DNA of 64,000 nucleotides, taken from NCBI GenBank assembly GCA_000750105.3, contig JPHH03000027.1, positions 124,001-188,000 on the forward strand, read 5' to 3'. The stretch comes from Tolypocladium sp. Sup5 PDA-1 (lineage: Eukaryota; Ascomycota; Sordariomycetes; Hypocreales; Ophiocordycipitaceae). Each line of letters starts with the position of its first letter. Position 1 is the stretch's first letter. A program made the position numbers and the translations under genes. Below are positions 1 through 12,736 of this stretch, in pieces. Below the pieces are notes generated by a model, which worked only from the letters and a program-made list of their open reading frames with translations, did not search any database and was not told the DNA's origin.

Positions 1-1687
1 TCACTTTCAGCGTGTCCATGGCGGTGTACAAGAACCCCCACGGACAGGAGACGACAAGCCTCTGCAACCTGTCCATGACCCATTCACGTCTTGCGCGGCC
101 GCTCGCTTCCGCCCCGGCGATGAACGTCGGCCACGTGGTAGCCTTGAAGTTCGCATCGTCGTCCGGGATGCTGGACAGGTGCTCGAAGATGTCACAGCTC
201 AGCGCTTCGGCGACCTCGTCGTGGCCCTTCATCGTGCTCAAGGACGGAATGGCCTGGAGTATGTAAAGGCACGAGGCCAGTCGATGCGCGGAACCAGCAT
301 GCATGCGGCTTTGGATGGGTGCGTCCTGCAGGTACGAGATGTTGCGTACGTCGTGTGCCCAGGCGTCGATGTCAAAGGCCTTTGCTCGTTGAATCAGAGC
401 TAGGCCAGCCGCAGTAATGTCATCATCGGGGTCGGCATCGCTGCTTGCATTCGACAGTTGGGATGCGGCGTGAAGAATCCCGAGAATCTCAGGCGGGCAG
501 CAGAGATAGCTATTTGCAGCTGCTCGCTCCAGGATATATGGAATCTGCGAGGATTGAAAGTGAGACCCGGTGTCGAACGCAGCCGCCGGCATGAATGCTG
601 AGCCCAGTATAAAGTAGCTTGAACTAATCAGCAGGTGGCCCGTGAAGGGGACTCAACATCGGTTTGCTCACATGAAACAGTCGGAGAGCATGTAGTCTCT
701 CAACGCCTCGTTTCCCGCTACCGCCGGCTGCAACAGCGACATGATCTTGCCGGCGCCTTCCAGATGGGCCTTCCACCCATGCTTACCCGACTCAATCAAC
801 TCGACGTTGATGAAGAAGAGAGACGCAGCAAGGATGACATCGCCACCCGTCGAGTCGATGTCCTGCAAAGCACCGCGCATCAGAGTGAGCGCCTTGTGCT
901 TTGCTATGAGTGCGTCCCGATGTGCGCGCCTGGACGCTTCTTCAGCGCCCGGAGACAGCACGAGGTCGCCTTGCTTCCCAGAATAGCACAGCGGCGCCAT
1001 GACGAGATTAGACATGTGAGCTGCCGATGCGGCAACTATGATATGTTGCAGCAGAGGGTGAGCTCTGGTGAGTGGCAGAAGACCGCGGAATGGGTTGCGA
1101 TCAGGCAAGTCGTAGGAAACCAAGTCTTTGCATAACCGATTTGTAACTGCAACACCGTTAGTTGACGGTTCTCCATATATTATATATAGCTCCATGTTGC
1201 GTATTGTGAGCCGTCACTTACAGTATGAGAGATAGTACCGGTGAGACGGCTCCAGGTCCTGAAAGAGGGGGTCGACCAACACCCACGGGCTACTCACGGA
1301 GCTACCGCCGGCTGACGATGGCCGGCGTATGAGTTGCCCACCTCCATGCTCCGGGGCGCCGCCGCCAAGAGCACCATGACACGATTGTGCGTCCGGCTGT
1401 GGAGTACTCGTCGTCGAAACAACAGCGTTTGCCTTTACCTTCCTAGCGCTCAATGCCGGAGCACCGTCCACGGGCGCGCTTGACGTGCGTCCAGCCAGTT
1501 TCCCGCGACTGGCCACCGCGCCCGTCCACCTAAACAGCTGCCCGTATCCGAGGCACTCCTTTCCAGCGGCGATGCACTTGTTGCAGTGCGGATACGACCG
1601 GTCACAGCGCAGCCGCTGGCGCCGGCAGTTGTGGCAGGGCTTTGTTGGTGGCTGCGGCATCGACGCCATCAATGCTGTGGTGGTCAC
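1..1687 (-). CDS. Zn2Cys6 fungal transcription factor, 3' end cut by window edge
   Basis: Predicted exons on the minus strand are 1222-1687, 672-1146 and 1-623 (continuing outside). The introns are 1147-1221 (GTAAGT...CAG) and 624-671 (GTGAGC...TAG, only 48 nt), and the phases agree. About 521 codons are visible. Residues 18-45 form a binuclear zinc cluster spaced CX2CX6CX6CX2CX6C, followed by a linker and then a regulatory domain of the Fungal_trans_2 (DUF3468) type. Marks of that domain are RYYLSYF at the exon 1/2 junction, the NPFR..LPL block, LRDYMLSDC, and near the left edge TFIAGAE plus RREWV and PWG. Such proteins are sequence-specific nuclear activators or repressors. The target genes cannot be told from this window because the partner genes would lie further left. 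Start: first ATG before the zinc cluster. Confidence 0.85.
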
Positions 1688-4600
1688 GGCTGCTGCAGGG
1701 TGCGTGGGCGGTTCCTTGTCGATGGAGCCCGTTGGCTCGTGGACGCAGCATACATGGTAACAGACGGGCAGGCTGTTAACGAGAAGAGGGGAAACACCAT
1801 GGCTTCAAGCTGGCGAAGTTCATCTACGGGCTAGCATCCCTCTTTTCCCAGAGTTGATGACAGATCCCCCTAGTCCTAAAAAGGCAGCCAAGACTCAAGG
1901 TCGACATCGCTCGAGGTACGTACCTCGGGCCTCCCTCGCTTTTGCCTTTTATTAAACACCGTGAGAGAGCCTCGTCAATTGTCTTTTTTTTTCTTTTTTT
2001 CGCCTTGCACGCATTCTCGCCCGGTGGCATGGAGAAACTAAGCTCCAAGTGTTTGATTTTTACATGTGCGGTTTCTATCCGATTTCCGGCCCTTCCAGCA
2101 CCACCACTCGTCGACCTGTTTTGTGACTGTCGGCTCGTTCACTAGGCGTACGAAGTACATGTCTCCATGTAGTCATCAACAGAGAATAGCGAGTACAGAC
2201 TGGGGACTTGCGCAGAATATTCATCTATAAAATCTGTCGGAACAAATTTAAAGAAATCTGCAGTAACCCTAAAGATCAAGAATCTGCAGGCAGTACTATG
2301 CTTTGCTCTTCTATGCCAGGTGTGATCACTCGCTCCTGTGCAGCACGTTCGCCTTAGGCCATGGAGACGTGAGTCTCTCTCTGAGAAAGAAAAAAAAATC
2401 CCCAAGTACATCTAATATTATTACCACAAGCCAAAAACTCAGTTCTGTCCTCAAGGGCTCTCGTGACATGCTCATACACACTGTTAGGGCAATTGGCATG
2501 ACAGGCTAGTTGACTTACACTGCCATCAGTGTGGGACGCCTGTTGACGATGGTCCGTTGAACGTACACTCACACACAAAGTCAGATTCATTTGTAGAAAT
2601 GGAAGGAAATTACCTTTAAATTTTCCTGATTGTATAGGTGCTATGATCAACCTGTCATACAGAGACTTGTCATTACTACTCCAAGCCGCGGAGAATCTGG
2701 CTCTGCTCGATGCTTGCACTCCACTAATGTCAAGCCAAATACAGGCATAATAAAAGCCAAGTTCCCGACGGTACTCTCAGAAGTACTCCTACTCCGGGCA
2801 CCCATGCTGTCCAGGCCACCTACTCGGTAATTCTGGAGCCCATTTGTGGTTGTCTACAGTCCACGCCAGATCCGGTGCCCTAATCCGTCCTGGGCATGAA
2901 TGGGGTCACATGTCCAGAAAAGAAGAGCTTCACCTTGGAACTGCTTATCCTTGGTGACTTTTCAGGAATGGCTCATACAACAGTCTCGACACCCACCAGA
3001 GGGCCGCTCCTGGATCCTCCCTTTGCGATGAACGGTACGCGTCCTACCACCGCGCCAGCTTTTCAAAATACGCGCCCCTGAGTCATCCCAACGGTTTCGT
3101 CCCAGCGTGGTCTCACGGTTTGCAATGTAAACAACGTCATAGCGGTGTGATCTTCCGGTGGCCGTTGTTGCCACGTTTCCGTCAACGCCTCGAGGATTGC
3201 TTCCGCTTCCGAGCAAACCTTGGACCGCTGGCCGCCATCTCCGTTTCAAGCCCTCGCCTTCGTTTATCTGTTCCAATCGTCGCAACCGTGCAAAGAGAGT
3301 TCATTTCGCAATCATGGAGGAGTTGGGGAATGATGAGAGGGCTTGGTCACACAGGGGTGCGCCCCCCCAGTCCTCCCTCCCCAGCAGTTCCCAAAGAGAG
3401 CGCGTCGACAGCGAATCCGTCCAGCACGGTAACCGCTGACCCATGTGACATCTAATTATCTGCAGAGCTTAGGACACGCCCCTGCTGCCCTGCCTCTCCC
3501 GCTGTGCAGGGCCCCATACATCGGCCGAGGTCCGCCAATACCGTGGAGTCTGGACCCTGGCCAGTAGCATGTCAAGGCGTGGGCACAGCGAGCATCCCAA
3601 GCCCCACAGAGTGGTACAGTTCCGTACCGAGTTAGAGTGCTCCCTCCCGTACGGATACACTGTTCGGAAATGCTGGGGAGCATTCACCACGAGACGGGTT
3701 GACAGGGACCGCAGGGGGCAGCTGTTCGTTGGTGGGGAGAGGGAGGCGTGATGTGAACGCAACGTCGTACACGGCACGGGAGCTTGATGGTGATCCATGC
3801 AAGCCGTATTCCAGCGGGACATGGAGGGATCTCGCAGGCTATTTATGTGAGACAACTTGAAGCTTGATCGTGCCCTGTTGCTTTGCGGCGGACCTATTAA
3901 CCGCCGAGTTGACTCGCTGTGAGTGTGTGGTTATCTGGCAGGATAGCATGTTCTCTCGAATCTTCACCATCATCTCGATAATCAGCGTAGCATTTCTCTC
4001 AGAGCTGCTTCCGCAACCTTGACACATGCCTCTCAAGCACCGGTCCAAAAACGGTAGCCGTTCGACCATTCCATACGTATCTTGATTTCCCAAAACAAGG
4101 ATCGGGACATTGCGACGGTTGCTGGACGTGGCTGGGACCAGACTGCGGAGAAGTTCCGTTTAGTCGTTTGCAGGCTTCATGGGCAAGTATTCACGCCTAA
4201 GCATGTTAACTATGAAAGTAGCCTCCGTGGTTCTCCGGTGGCGTTTGTCTGCCTGCCTTGGTGAAAAGGAATCATCGAGCGCCGTGTTAATCCGCAGGCT
4301 CCTGCGAGCCACTGCGAGGCACTGCGAACACCGCCGCCTCCCTATCGCCGGCCGGTGGGCTGTCTGAGCGCACGACATGCATCACAGCCTCACAACAGAT
4401 TCGCCAAATCGAGCACCACGCATGAGCGATGTAGCAGTGCCTTGCTAAATCATAGAGCCCCAATAGCCACCGCTTGTACGGATTACATGATCATCCCTCC
4501 CTATCTCTGTCACCAGCTGCGAGGAGGGAGGCCCCTCTGTGACATGGCGGGGAGGAAGCATGGGCATACTTTGGTTCACTGACAAGGGTTCCGCGTCGAA

Positions 4601-7600
4601 TGCTTAAGCGAGAAGGCCCTTATGACCAGCCGCTGATTATGAATCCTGTTGGACTATCCTGAACCAAACTTGCTCTGTTGGCGTCATGTCATGAGCCTTT
4701 TGTTGCAGGCGCGGGCCGGCGTTGTCTATCACCGCGCAAGCCCTAGGCTGTAACCGCCGAAATCGACCACGGATGGTGGCATCAAGAATCGTGGCAGGTG
4801 TGTCATGTTATTAGCAGCTGTACGAAAGTACGGATAGCCGCCGCTGGCAAGTCTTGACTTGTCAGTTGGGTGAAAGGAGCCAAGCGGAGAGGCGGAGACT
4901 GGTCAGGGGGGCCATCCCCCTCCGCCCCTCCCTGGTCACAAGCAGGGTGCCGAGGACCTTGGAATTTGGTAGAGAGCACATGCTCGAAACCAGCCCAAGG
5001 TTCGGTTTCTCTGATTTTGTTCCGTACGTACCCCGTGCTCGTACCCAAGTGCCCAGCGCAAGGTATCATAGCGATAAATGCTTTGGCGGCGGCCCAACAA
5101 ATATCGACAAGAAATCAACAAGCTTCATCCTTCGAACCCTGACTCAACAGAGAATGTAAGCTTCCGAGCTGCCCTACCCACATCCACGAATGGGTCTGGT
5201 GCGTGCCTGTGCCCCGGCTGCCACAGTCATACTGGAGCAAAGGGGGGGGCTCGAGGCACACCTAGCGGATTACCCTCTTCCGGTTGGCGAGAGCTCTTGG
5301 TTTGCTTGATCCGTGATGAAATTGGGAAATAAGAGAGTTGTGGGAGCGTCTTCCAGTGGCCGGATCGAACCATGGTACGAAGTACTTCGTACGCTATATC
5401 AGCATCGTTATAGGGACCATGCGAAATGCAGACGTAAGGAAAAGCGCATGCTTCTCTACTCCTTACCTCATTCCATGAAACGTGAGTGCAATGATTCTTT
5501 GTTGGGCGCCCAGCTCGCCCCGAAAGGAAGCTGGCTGCAGGCCTGGGATAAGATGGTGTCAAAAAGTGGCGGCAGTTCTCAGAAGGTGGCCATCGACGCA
5601 GGGCTGGCGCACAGTGATCGCCCTACATGTCTGCAGGGTCGATCTCCAGGTCACATCAGCAGCGAATTAGGCACGTTGCTTCTCTGGGGTTACTCGTACA
5701 CAACCTCTTGACGTTGAAAAGCTTCCAAAAGTTCCAACCGTTGGCTGCTGCCAGGGTTGCAGCATGCCAAGGGGCGTGTAAAGGGCGTGGCCAGCCACCC
5801 AGCTCAATTGGGTAACATCCCATCGTTCCGCCATCTTTCGAGGCTCCAACGCTTTCCATCTCCCTAGAGAAAGTCCTCGTCAGATGGGGCCGAGAGCGGG
5901 GGTCAGGTGTGTGGGCGAGGAGCTGGGGGCTTGTGGTCGTTTTCTCGGCCGGTCCAGCGGACACGGGTCGGACTTTGCTACAGACCGTAACCAGCCAGCC
6001 GGAGGCAAACAACTGTCCCTCGACAGCCGTGTGCGACAGCCGTTTGGTGAAAATTGTCCATGCAGGGCTTGCTGCACGCTGTGACGAGTCCGTGGGATTG
6101 TCTCACCGCCGCGCAGGGAACAAGGCATAGCCATGCGCCGTAGAGCAGCAGTGAGCAGAAACTGAACCGAGCCCAACGGACATATCGGCGGATTGGCGCG
6201 AGGCGTGGGTGGACCCATCCGGCAACACTCTGGCAGCCACCGGAGACTTCCAGGCTGATAATAATAACAACACGGACGAATTGACCCCCAAACCCTCTTT
6301 GGCTAGCAGCGTGCTGTGCCGTGAAAAAGTGACGGCACTCCACTCGTCGCGTGGACATGCAGGGGGCCTGGCTGGATCGTCGCCGCGGTCAGGGATTCAC
6401 TGAAGCGTGCCGACTGAGCCACTGCTCCTTGATCATTTCGCTGGTTTCCTGCCTCTGTTCCGTTTCCGAGGGGCGGCCGAATGTGTGTCTTGTCTTCTGC
6501 CCTCGGCTGAAGACCCGGGACGGACCACCATTCAGTCAGTGACGGCACCGTCGTCTCCTTCCGCGCTGGGCTCGGCGTGAAATGAACGAGCCCGGGGTGG
6601 CATCTTGTTTGGGGCAAGGTGTAAGCCACGAAGGCAGAGCAATGAGGAGAGAGACTCGGGACCGGCCACAAAGCCGACATAGCACAGGTTCAACGCGCGG
6701 AGCAGCCCGCGAGACAAGAAGATTCTGAAATCCCTGCGAGTTGACGGGTCAGCAAAACGGCCCTGGATTGTGCGAGAATGGCCGACGATGCGCGCCGAGA
6801 CGCCTCTTCTCCGATCTCCAGTCATTGATTAGTCCCACTTTGTTCTCGAAAGAGGACCCCATCGAGAAGCTGGGACCTGACAAAGATTAAAATGCATCTC
6901 CCACGATCCCAGATCCTGGCATGTGGCCTCTTGCCCAGCATCTGCCGCAAAGATCACCAGGCAGTTGATGCCACCCCGGGCTGGGTACTGTACCCCACGT
7001 CCGGAGATGCAACCCACTGCCACTGCATGACGAGGTAATGACCTCCAGATAGAATAGCACAAGTGAAGGCTGTTGGCTTGGTTGGCAATCTGCCAATCTC
7101 TGTGGGCCAAAGGCTCAGTTGGCAATCGCACCCATCTGGGCTTGATGTAACATGTTGGTTGCTGGGCTGCTTCGTGCGCGTCGGCGTGGTGCCTTGTCCA
7201 TGTTGTCTACGATGTGTATCCCTCCGTACGCACACCAGCATCGTCGCCAGCCATCGAAGCATCGGCCACGCCCCGGAGAAGTTCCAGGCTCTTCTGTAGT
7301 AGTCAGCCAACTGTCTTGGGCGGCTTACCGTGCAGTCCAATTATCTGGATCCGTAAGGCCTGAGTTGGCAATGATGGAGCATCCGGGGGCCGCGGGTCTG
7401 CGCCTCAAGGACGCCTGAAGTGTGCAAGATGATGAAGCACCTGCTGACAATGGCAAGTTACTTGGCCACGGGTTGGGCGGCAAGGGCGGCTCCTTCTGCA
7501 TCGTGGTGCAGACGTTCCTTCCTGTTTGCGCACGTCACGGGCTGGTGCCTCAGCATCAAGGCCGCCACGTTTTCGCTTGTAGCCTCACCCAACCTTGCCC

Positions 7601-10600
7601 AGGGCCGCGAGGTATTCGCAAAGCTGCCCTCCACGGTGTCTGGGCACATCATCGTGGCTGTCATCAGCAGTTCGCCGAACCGTGACACCCGTCCAACATC
7701 CGACACCGACTGCGACATTGACGATGTTCCCTCCCGCCATCATGTTCCCGCCATGTCCAGCAGGGGCAGCGTGCTGCATCACCAACGAAATAAGATTGAC
7801 GGATCTCCTTCCGACCCTGAATCGCAGGATTGCTCCCGCTGTAATTGGCCCGTCACTTCTTCGATTCCACGACTAACAGCACTGCAGCGACCCACGGACG
7901 CACCAGCCTGGCGGGAAGATCCCCTTTTAGAACGGCCAGCACCAACCCCAACCCTCTTCTCTCGAGACCGTTCTGGAAGTTAGCCCGACACCACGCTCCG
8001 GCCTAGCAACGCAGGCCCCTAACCAATCGCTTTGCCAGATGCCCCGGGACGACGACCGCAGCCACCATCTGGAGGAAACTTGCAGCATCTTGGGCGTTCA
8101 ATAGGCTCAACCATCCCGCCGCGCAACTGCTGCTGCTGGTCAAGCACTTTCGATAGTTGGATGATCACCAGCATGGGCATGGCAGCTAATGGGCCTAGAG
8201 CCGCAGTGCCTGTCTCCTCCTGGAGTCCTGGTTACGCACAGGGCATGGTCAGCGGTGTAGCACCTCTCCCCATCCCACGGGAACGCTTTGTTGGATATCT
8301 TTTCCTTGGGTCCAGCAAAGCAATGTTTCAGTCCTCGGTCGTCACAAGCCCGGTGAACGGGCGATCCGCTAGAGCATCGCACTCTTGGGCATCTCGGCTT
8401 TGTCTTGAACCGAATCCTGCGTCGACCCATCTGGCGGACAGATTCCGCGTCATTCCCCGAGCCTCCCCATTCGCGAAGCCTGGCCTCGTCCGAGTCGAGG
8501 TGCTCTACGGACTACGCTATCTCTGCTGCGCAGGGCGCAGCTGAGAGAGGGCCGCCTTGGAAGAGGCGGCGCCGCAAAATTGTGATCGTTTGCTCCACGC
8601 GGTTTGTTTGTCGGGACCGCTGGAACGTGGCTTTGAAGGACTTCCCGGGGTCTGCCAAGCGGCAACAGCGTCGGCAAATTGGTCATTGGTAGTCCGTAGA
8701 GCCAGGACGCGACGAGTACGGGTACGCTCGTCACGTACTCGCCTGGTGCTAAAATGGGGCACAGATCGCTACCGCATCGTGCGGCGGCAGTTGATGACGT
8801 GCTGCCTCGCGACGGAGACGGCGATGCGAGCAACGCGTCGACTTTTTTATTCTATCCAGAGCCTATGGTGTGCGCCGTGAACCCAGCCGCGGATACGTCG
8901 GCCATCTGCGTGAGAGAACCAGGATGGAGGTGTTTGCTCTGGCCGCCACTTGGGATACAGCGGAGCCTCCGCATGGGAAGAAGTCATGGTCCGCATTCCG
9001 AAAGCCTTGGTGGACACAACGGGAACAAAAAGTTGGCCGCGGCTCTTGACACGTGCTGCCGGTTTGTCAAACGCCAGGAAACGGCCCCATGTCTCACTTG
9101 CGCCATTCTTCTTCAGCCAGCCAAGATTCAACGCCCCAGCAGACAAAGTTTACAGAAACGTGTACGGGCGCCTTTGAGACGCTGGCGTGCCGTGTGTTTT
9201 TGCGTTGCCAATGCGACGTTGGTAAAGTATGAACGGGAAGAAGCTGATGCATATCAACAACCTGATCCCGAGTGTCCTTGGAACAATTTACCCACCCGAT
9301 GCGCTCTGGAGTCCCAGATGCCGGGGAAGTAAGTAGCGTTGCAAACCGCCCCAGCGCCTTCATTTGCGACGGCGCCGGCAACTCGTTTTCAGTCGCAAAC
9401 ACACAAAAATGCACCAACCAGCATGGCGCCGGGCCGGATGCCATCACCGAACTTGAGCGGAGTTGGCAGAGCGCGAAGCCGGAAATGCGGATTGTCGCCT
9501 TGCTGGTGGCGATGTGTCCGACTTCTGAGAGGCGTCTGCCAAAGCGCCGATCAGTAAATTAGCCGGCCAGCAGGGGAGTTCACTGGCCCGCCGCGCGGTC
9601 CGCGGCGCCGGGCCAGCGCCCGTCCGTCCCTGCTCGCTTAGACAATCTGACAGCAACCTGACAGCCTAAGTGAACACGACCAAAGGGTCGTTGGCAGAGT
9701 GCCGGCTGATGGCATTTTGCCATGGCTGCTTCGTGCTACCAGGTGGTTGACGTTGAGCTCTTGTGACTCGGTTGGGTCGATGTTGGATGAAACTTTTCCA
9801 AAAAGTCTATACGGTGAAGCGCATATCATATGCCCACCGCAGCCTTCAATGGGCTAGTGAAGCCCTGTCACTCTCACTCCTTGCATGATGCAAGATTGAC
9901 TGGAAAGACCTTGCACTGCACACGATGCCCTGCCCAACACTACCAACTTACCAAACACGGGGCACACAGGCGGCGGAATGCCACGAGCCCGAGTGCGCGG
10001 CACGGACGGGGTACTCCTGGAGTGAAGCTTGTTCTGTCGACAAGGCGTCGGAGGCTCGCTGGCGTCAGAGCCATTGCCGTGCTCTGTGCCATCGGTTTCG
10101 TGATGTGATCATTTGGCACTGATGAAAACACCGGCCTAGCCTCATACTTTCAGCTATGGGGCATCCGAAACACTCCCGCATTCCGGCCTCGCAGCCTCGA
10201 CAATGCGATGAGCTCTGGGGTAAAGACTGCCACTGACGGCATTGTTGCGGACGAGAATCGACCCTGTATCGGGGCAAGGCATGAACACGCATCGCACCCA
10301 CACAGACCTCATCATGCTCACAAGGCTAGAATTACACGCCCCGCAGGGCCCAACCCGGCATAAGATCAGCTCGACAATCCGGTCGCACAGGGCATTGATC
10401 CACGGCCCCTGGAGTGGTAGATCGTCTCGAGTTGTGCCGTCCATCGGGGGAGACGGGAGGGGCTGGACGGCCTCGACCCTCAGCAGTCAAGCAGTGGCCC
10501 AACATCGAGCACTGGGCGTGACAAGGGGGGCTGGCAGAGCTTGTTTGAGCAAAAGAATGTTTTCCCACGGCACGATGCTCTGTTTGGAGAGCAATCGCCG

Positions 10601-11704
10601 GACGACAGACATGGCTCTGGCCGCGGAGCCGGGCAGGATGACGACGTTACAGACGGCCTCGAAAAGCGCCATGAGTGACATGCCAGTGCCCTTGTCAACA
10701 CGCAGCTTGTCGCAGTGGACTCGGCAGCACTAGAAGGCGGGAGAAAAGGATCGCGGCAGGTCGTCGATGATGTGGCGGCAGGGTACAGGGGTGCTAAAGG
10801 TCTCGGGGCTCACGTTTCCTTCGGCCCATGCATTGAACGCACCCACTCGACCGTTTGACCACAACGATCCAAACTGTCACCCCTGGTGCTGGTGGACGCG
10901 TGCAGGTTGCCGCACCACCACCACACCCCGATCTCAATCCGCGGCCCCAGCATGAGAGGCAGACCAGAGACACGCCACAGCTTCGGGACACGCCCCTCTC
11001 CCCACCATTCCGTTCCCACGACACCCTTCTTCTCTCGCCTGCCATGGCACACCCCCGTTTGACTGCTCCGGCCAGCCGGGGGCCCTCGTTCACAGTCCGC
11101 CGGGGACGATGCTGGGGGACCAACCGAATGTTGCTTGCTGCTGTTGCCAGCATCCAGCCATGCCCATCATCCATGCCATGCATCCATGCATGCACGCCCC
11201 CCTCCGTTCTCCCCGAACAGTTTCGTACGCTGTCTGGGCCATTTCGTCCCAGGTTTCCGTTGAACCAGGCCGTTGTCCAACACGCCCGGCCCGCTGCCAA
11301 TTTTGTGACAGACGCGCTTGTGCTAAAAGTTCAAGTACCCAGGGATCATCGTGTGCGATATCCTTCCAGATCTGATGCCCTACCTTTAGCCTTGTTTTCT
11401 GCGGGACGAGTCTCGGGCGTACTTATACCTAGTTGGCCCCCATCAACCCAAGGCTCCGGGACTTCATCCGGACTCACAAGACTCATCCCCTCTCATAAAC
11501 CTTGGACAAGAACCTGCCTGTGTTCTCTTTCGATCCTTACTGAATCCACCGGCACTTCGCACAGCATCTGCGCGAGGCACGCATCGCTTCCCAGCCATCC
11601 CTCGGTGCCATCATCATCGACACGTTGTGGCCAACAAAGTGCCAAGAGTACGCGCGACGAGAGCAGCAACTCGCACGCCTTCCCGGCCAACCTCTTACAC
11701 AACC
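1688..11704. other. Long gene-poor stretch between two regulator genes
   Basis: About 10 kb with no reading frame I would accept. The frames present overlap on several strands, lack recognisable motifs and do not join through splice sites. The last 700 bases or so are pyrimidine-rich and probably hold the transcribed leader of the C2H2 gene at 11705. An 18-bp perfect palindrome lies at 5375-5392 and a T-rich tract near 1980-2000. Long upstream regions are common for developmental regulators, so regulatory DNA or non-coding transcripts are possible but unproven. Confidence 0.5.
5375..5392. repeat. 18-bp perfect palindrome
   Basis: GTACGAAGTACTTCGTAC reads the same on both strands. It lies in the gene-poor stretch. 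It could be a dimeric protein-binding site or a chance word; nothing nearby decides. Confidence 0.6.
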
Positions 11705-12736
11705 ATGGCCGCGCCATTAATATCGACTCAGTACACTTCATTGCATAGTGAATACTATCGTTGCGCTCAGCCGCCTCAACCTCCGCCTTCGCCTCCCATG
11801 GAAGACTCGAGGTGCTCGCTTCCCTCCATCTCCAAGCTCCTTGGCCTGGCCGACGCTGGGTCGCCCACGAGCGAGACATCGGCCTCTTCACAGTTGGGAT
11901 CTCCCCGAACCGAAGGTATGACAGGTTGGCCGGCAAGCCATGGGAAGAATGTTGCAGTATTAACAACTTCCCCAACAGGTGCTGGCTCATTTTCACAACA
12001 AGCCCGGCAGGAGACTCCGTATGCCAGTACCGACAGCCGTCCCAACTCAAGCTACACGAAGCAGTCGCATCAAAGGGGGATGCCCCCTACGCCGCCGATG
12101 GGGACGGACGCCTCGTTCGACAACTACAACTCGCCATCGAGCAAGCCCATCAGCCAGTTCGCGAGTGCTGCTCCTGGCCGCTTCTACGAAACAACACCTC
12201 CCCTGGACAACGACGTCCGCCGACAACATCACATGATATCGTCGAGAGTGCCGCGGCCTTCCGTCCCAACCCCGTGCACGCGACAGTCGTTTTCTACCAG
12301 CTCATTCCCCACACTACCGCAAATGGGCCACTACTACCAGTCGCCGATACACGCCACGACATCACCACACCCCCAGATATCGAACCTGTACTATCAACAA
12401 CCTCTCCCTCAAACGTTCCCGCCTCTGGCGGTCCCCTTGGTGCTGGCTCCATCATCTGGGGCCAACCCGTGGCAGCACCACCATTACCTGACGCCGACCC
12501 ACGGTGCTGCTTTCCCACAGAACCAGGACCGATACATCTGCCAGACATGCAACAAGGCATTTAGCCGGCCGAGCAGCCTGCGAATTCACAGCCATTCCCA
12601 CACGGGGGAAAAGCCGTTCAAGTGCCCGCATGCCGGTTGCGGTAAGGCGTTTAGTGTTCGCAGCAACATGAAGCGTCACGAACGAGGGTGCCACAGTTTC
12701 GAAGTCGGCGCCGGCAGATCCACAAGTGCATCATGA
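11705..12736 (+). CDS. mtfA: C2H2 zinc-finger regulator of the MtfA/CZF1 type
   Basis: Exons 11705-11915 and 11979-12736, giving 322 residues. The 63-nt intron (GTATGA donor, TTAAC branch, CAACAG acceptor) keeps frame and has no stop, so an unspliced 343-residue form is also readable. The start was chosen at MAAPLISTQYTS because the only in-frame ATG upstream adds a low-quality Arg-rich tail. An N-terminal block containing CSLPSISKLL is followed by a Pro/Ser/Gln-rich low-complexity region. Two adjacent C2H2 fingers sit near the C terminus: C258/C261/H274/H278 and C286/C291/H304/H309, joined by a TGEKPF linker. This layout matches MtfA of Aspergillus and CZF1 of Fusarium, nuclear regulators of secondary metabolism, development and virulence. 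Orthology is inferred from motif recall, not alignment. It stands alone, with long gene-poor DNA on both sides. Confidence 0.75.
   Translation: MAAPLISTQYTSLHSEYYRCAQPPQPPPSPPMEDSRCSLPSISKLLGLADAGSPTSETSASSQLGSPRTEGMTGWPASHGKNVAVLTTSPTGAGSFSQQARQETPYASTDSRPNSSYTKQSHQRGMPPTPPMGTDASFDNYNSPSSKPISQFASAAPGRFYETTPPLDNDVRRQHHMISSRVPRPSVPTPCTRQSFSTSSFPTLPQMGHYYQSPIHATTSPHPQISNLYYQQPLPQTFPPLAVPLVLAPSSGANPWQHHHYLTPTHGAAFPQNQDRYICQTCNKAFSRPSSLRIHSHSHTGEKPFKCPHAGCGKAFSVRSNMKRHERGCHSFEVGAGRSTSAS

Noticed and set aside
5101..5400. tRNA-like B-box words (GGTTCGA)
   Set aside because: Neighbouring bases do not form a T-arm and no A box or acceptor stem lies at the right distance.
7420..7983. 187-codon plus-strand frame
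   Set aside because: Composition looks random, overlapping frames on both strands are equally long, and no splice partners or motifs are seen.
10855..11748. 297-codon plus-strand frame before the C2H2 gene
   Set aside because: It overlaps the real start in another frame, has no motif, and lies in pyrimidine-rich leader sequence that stays open by composition.
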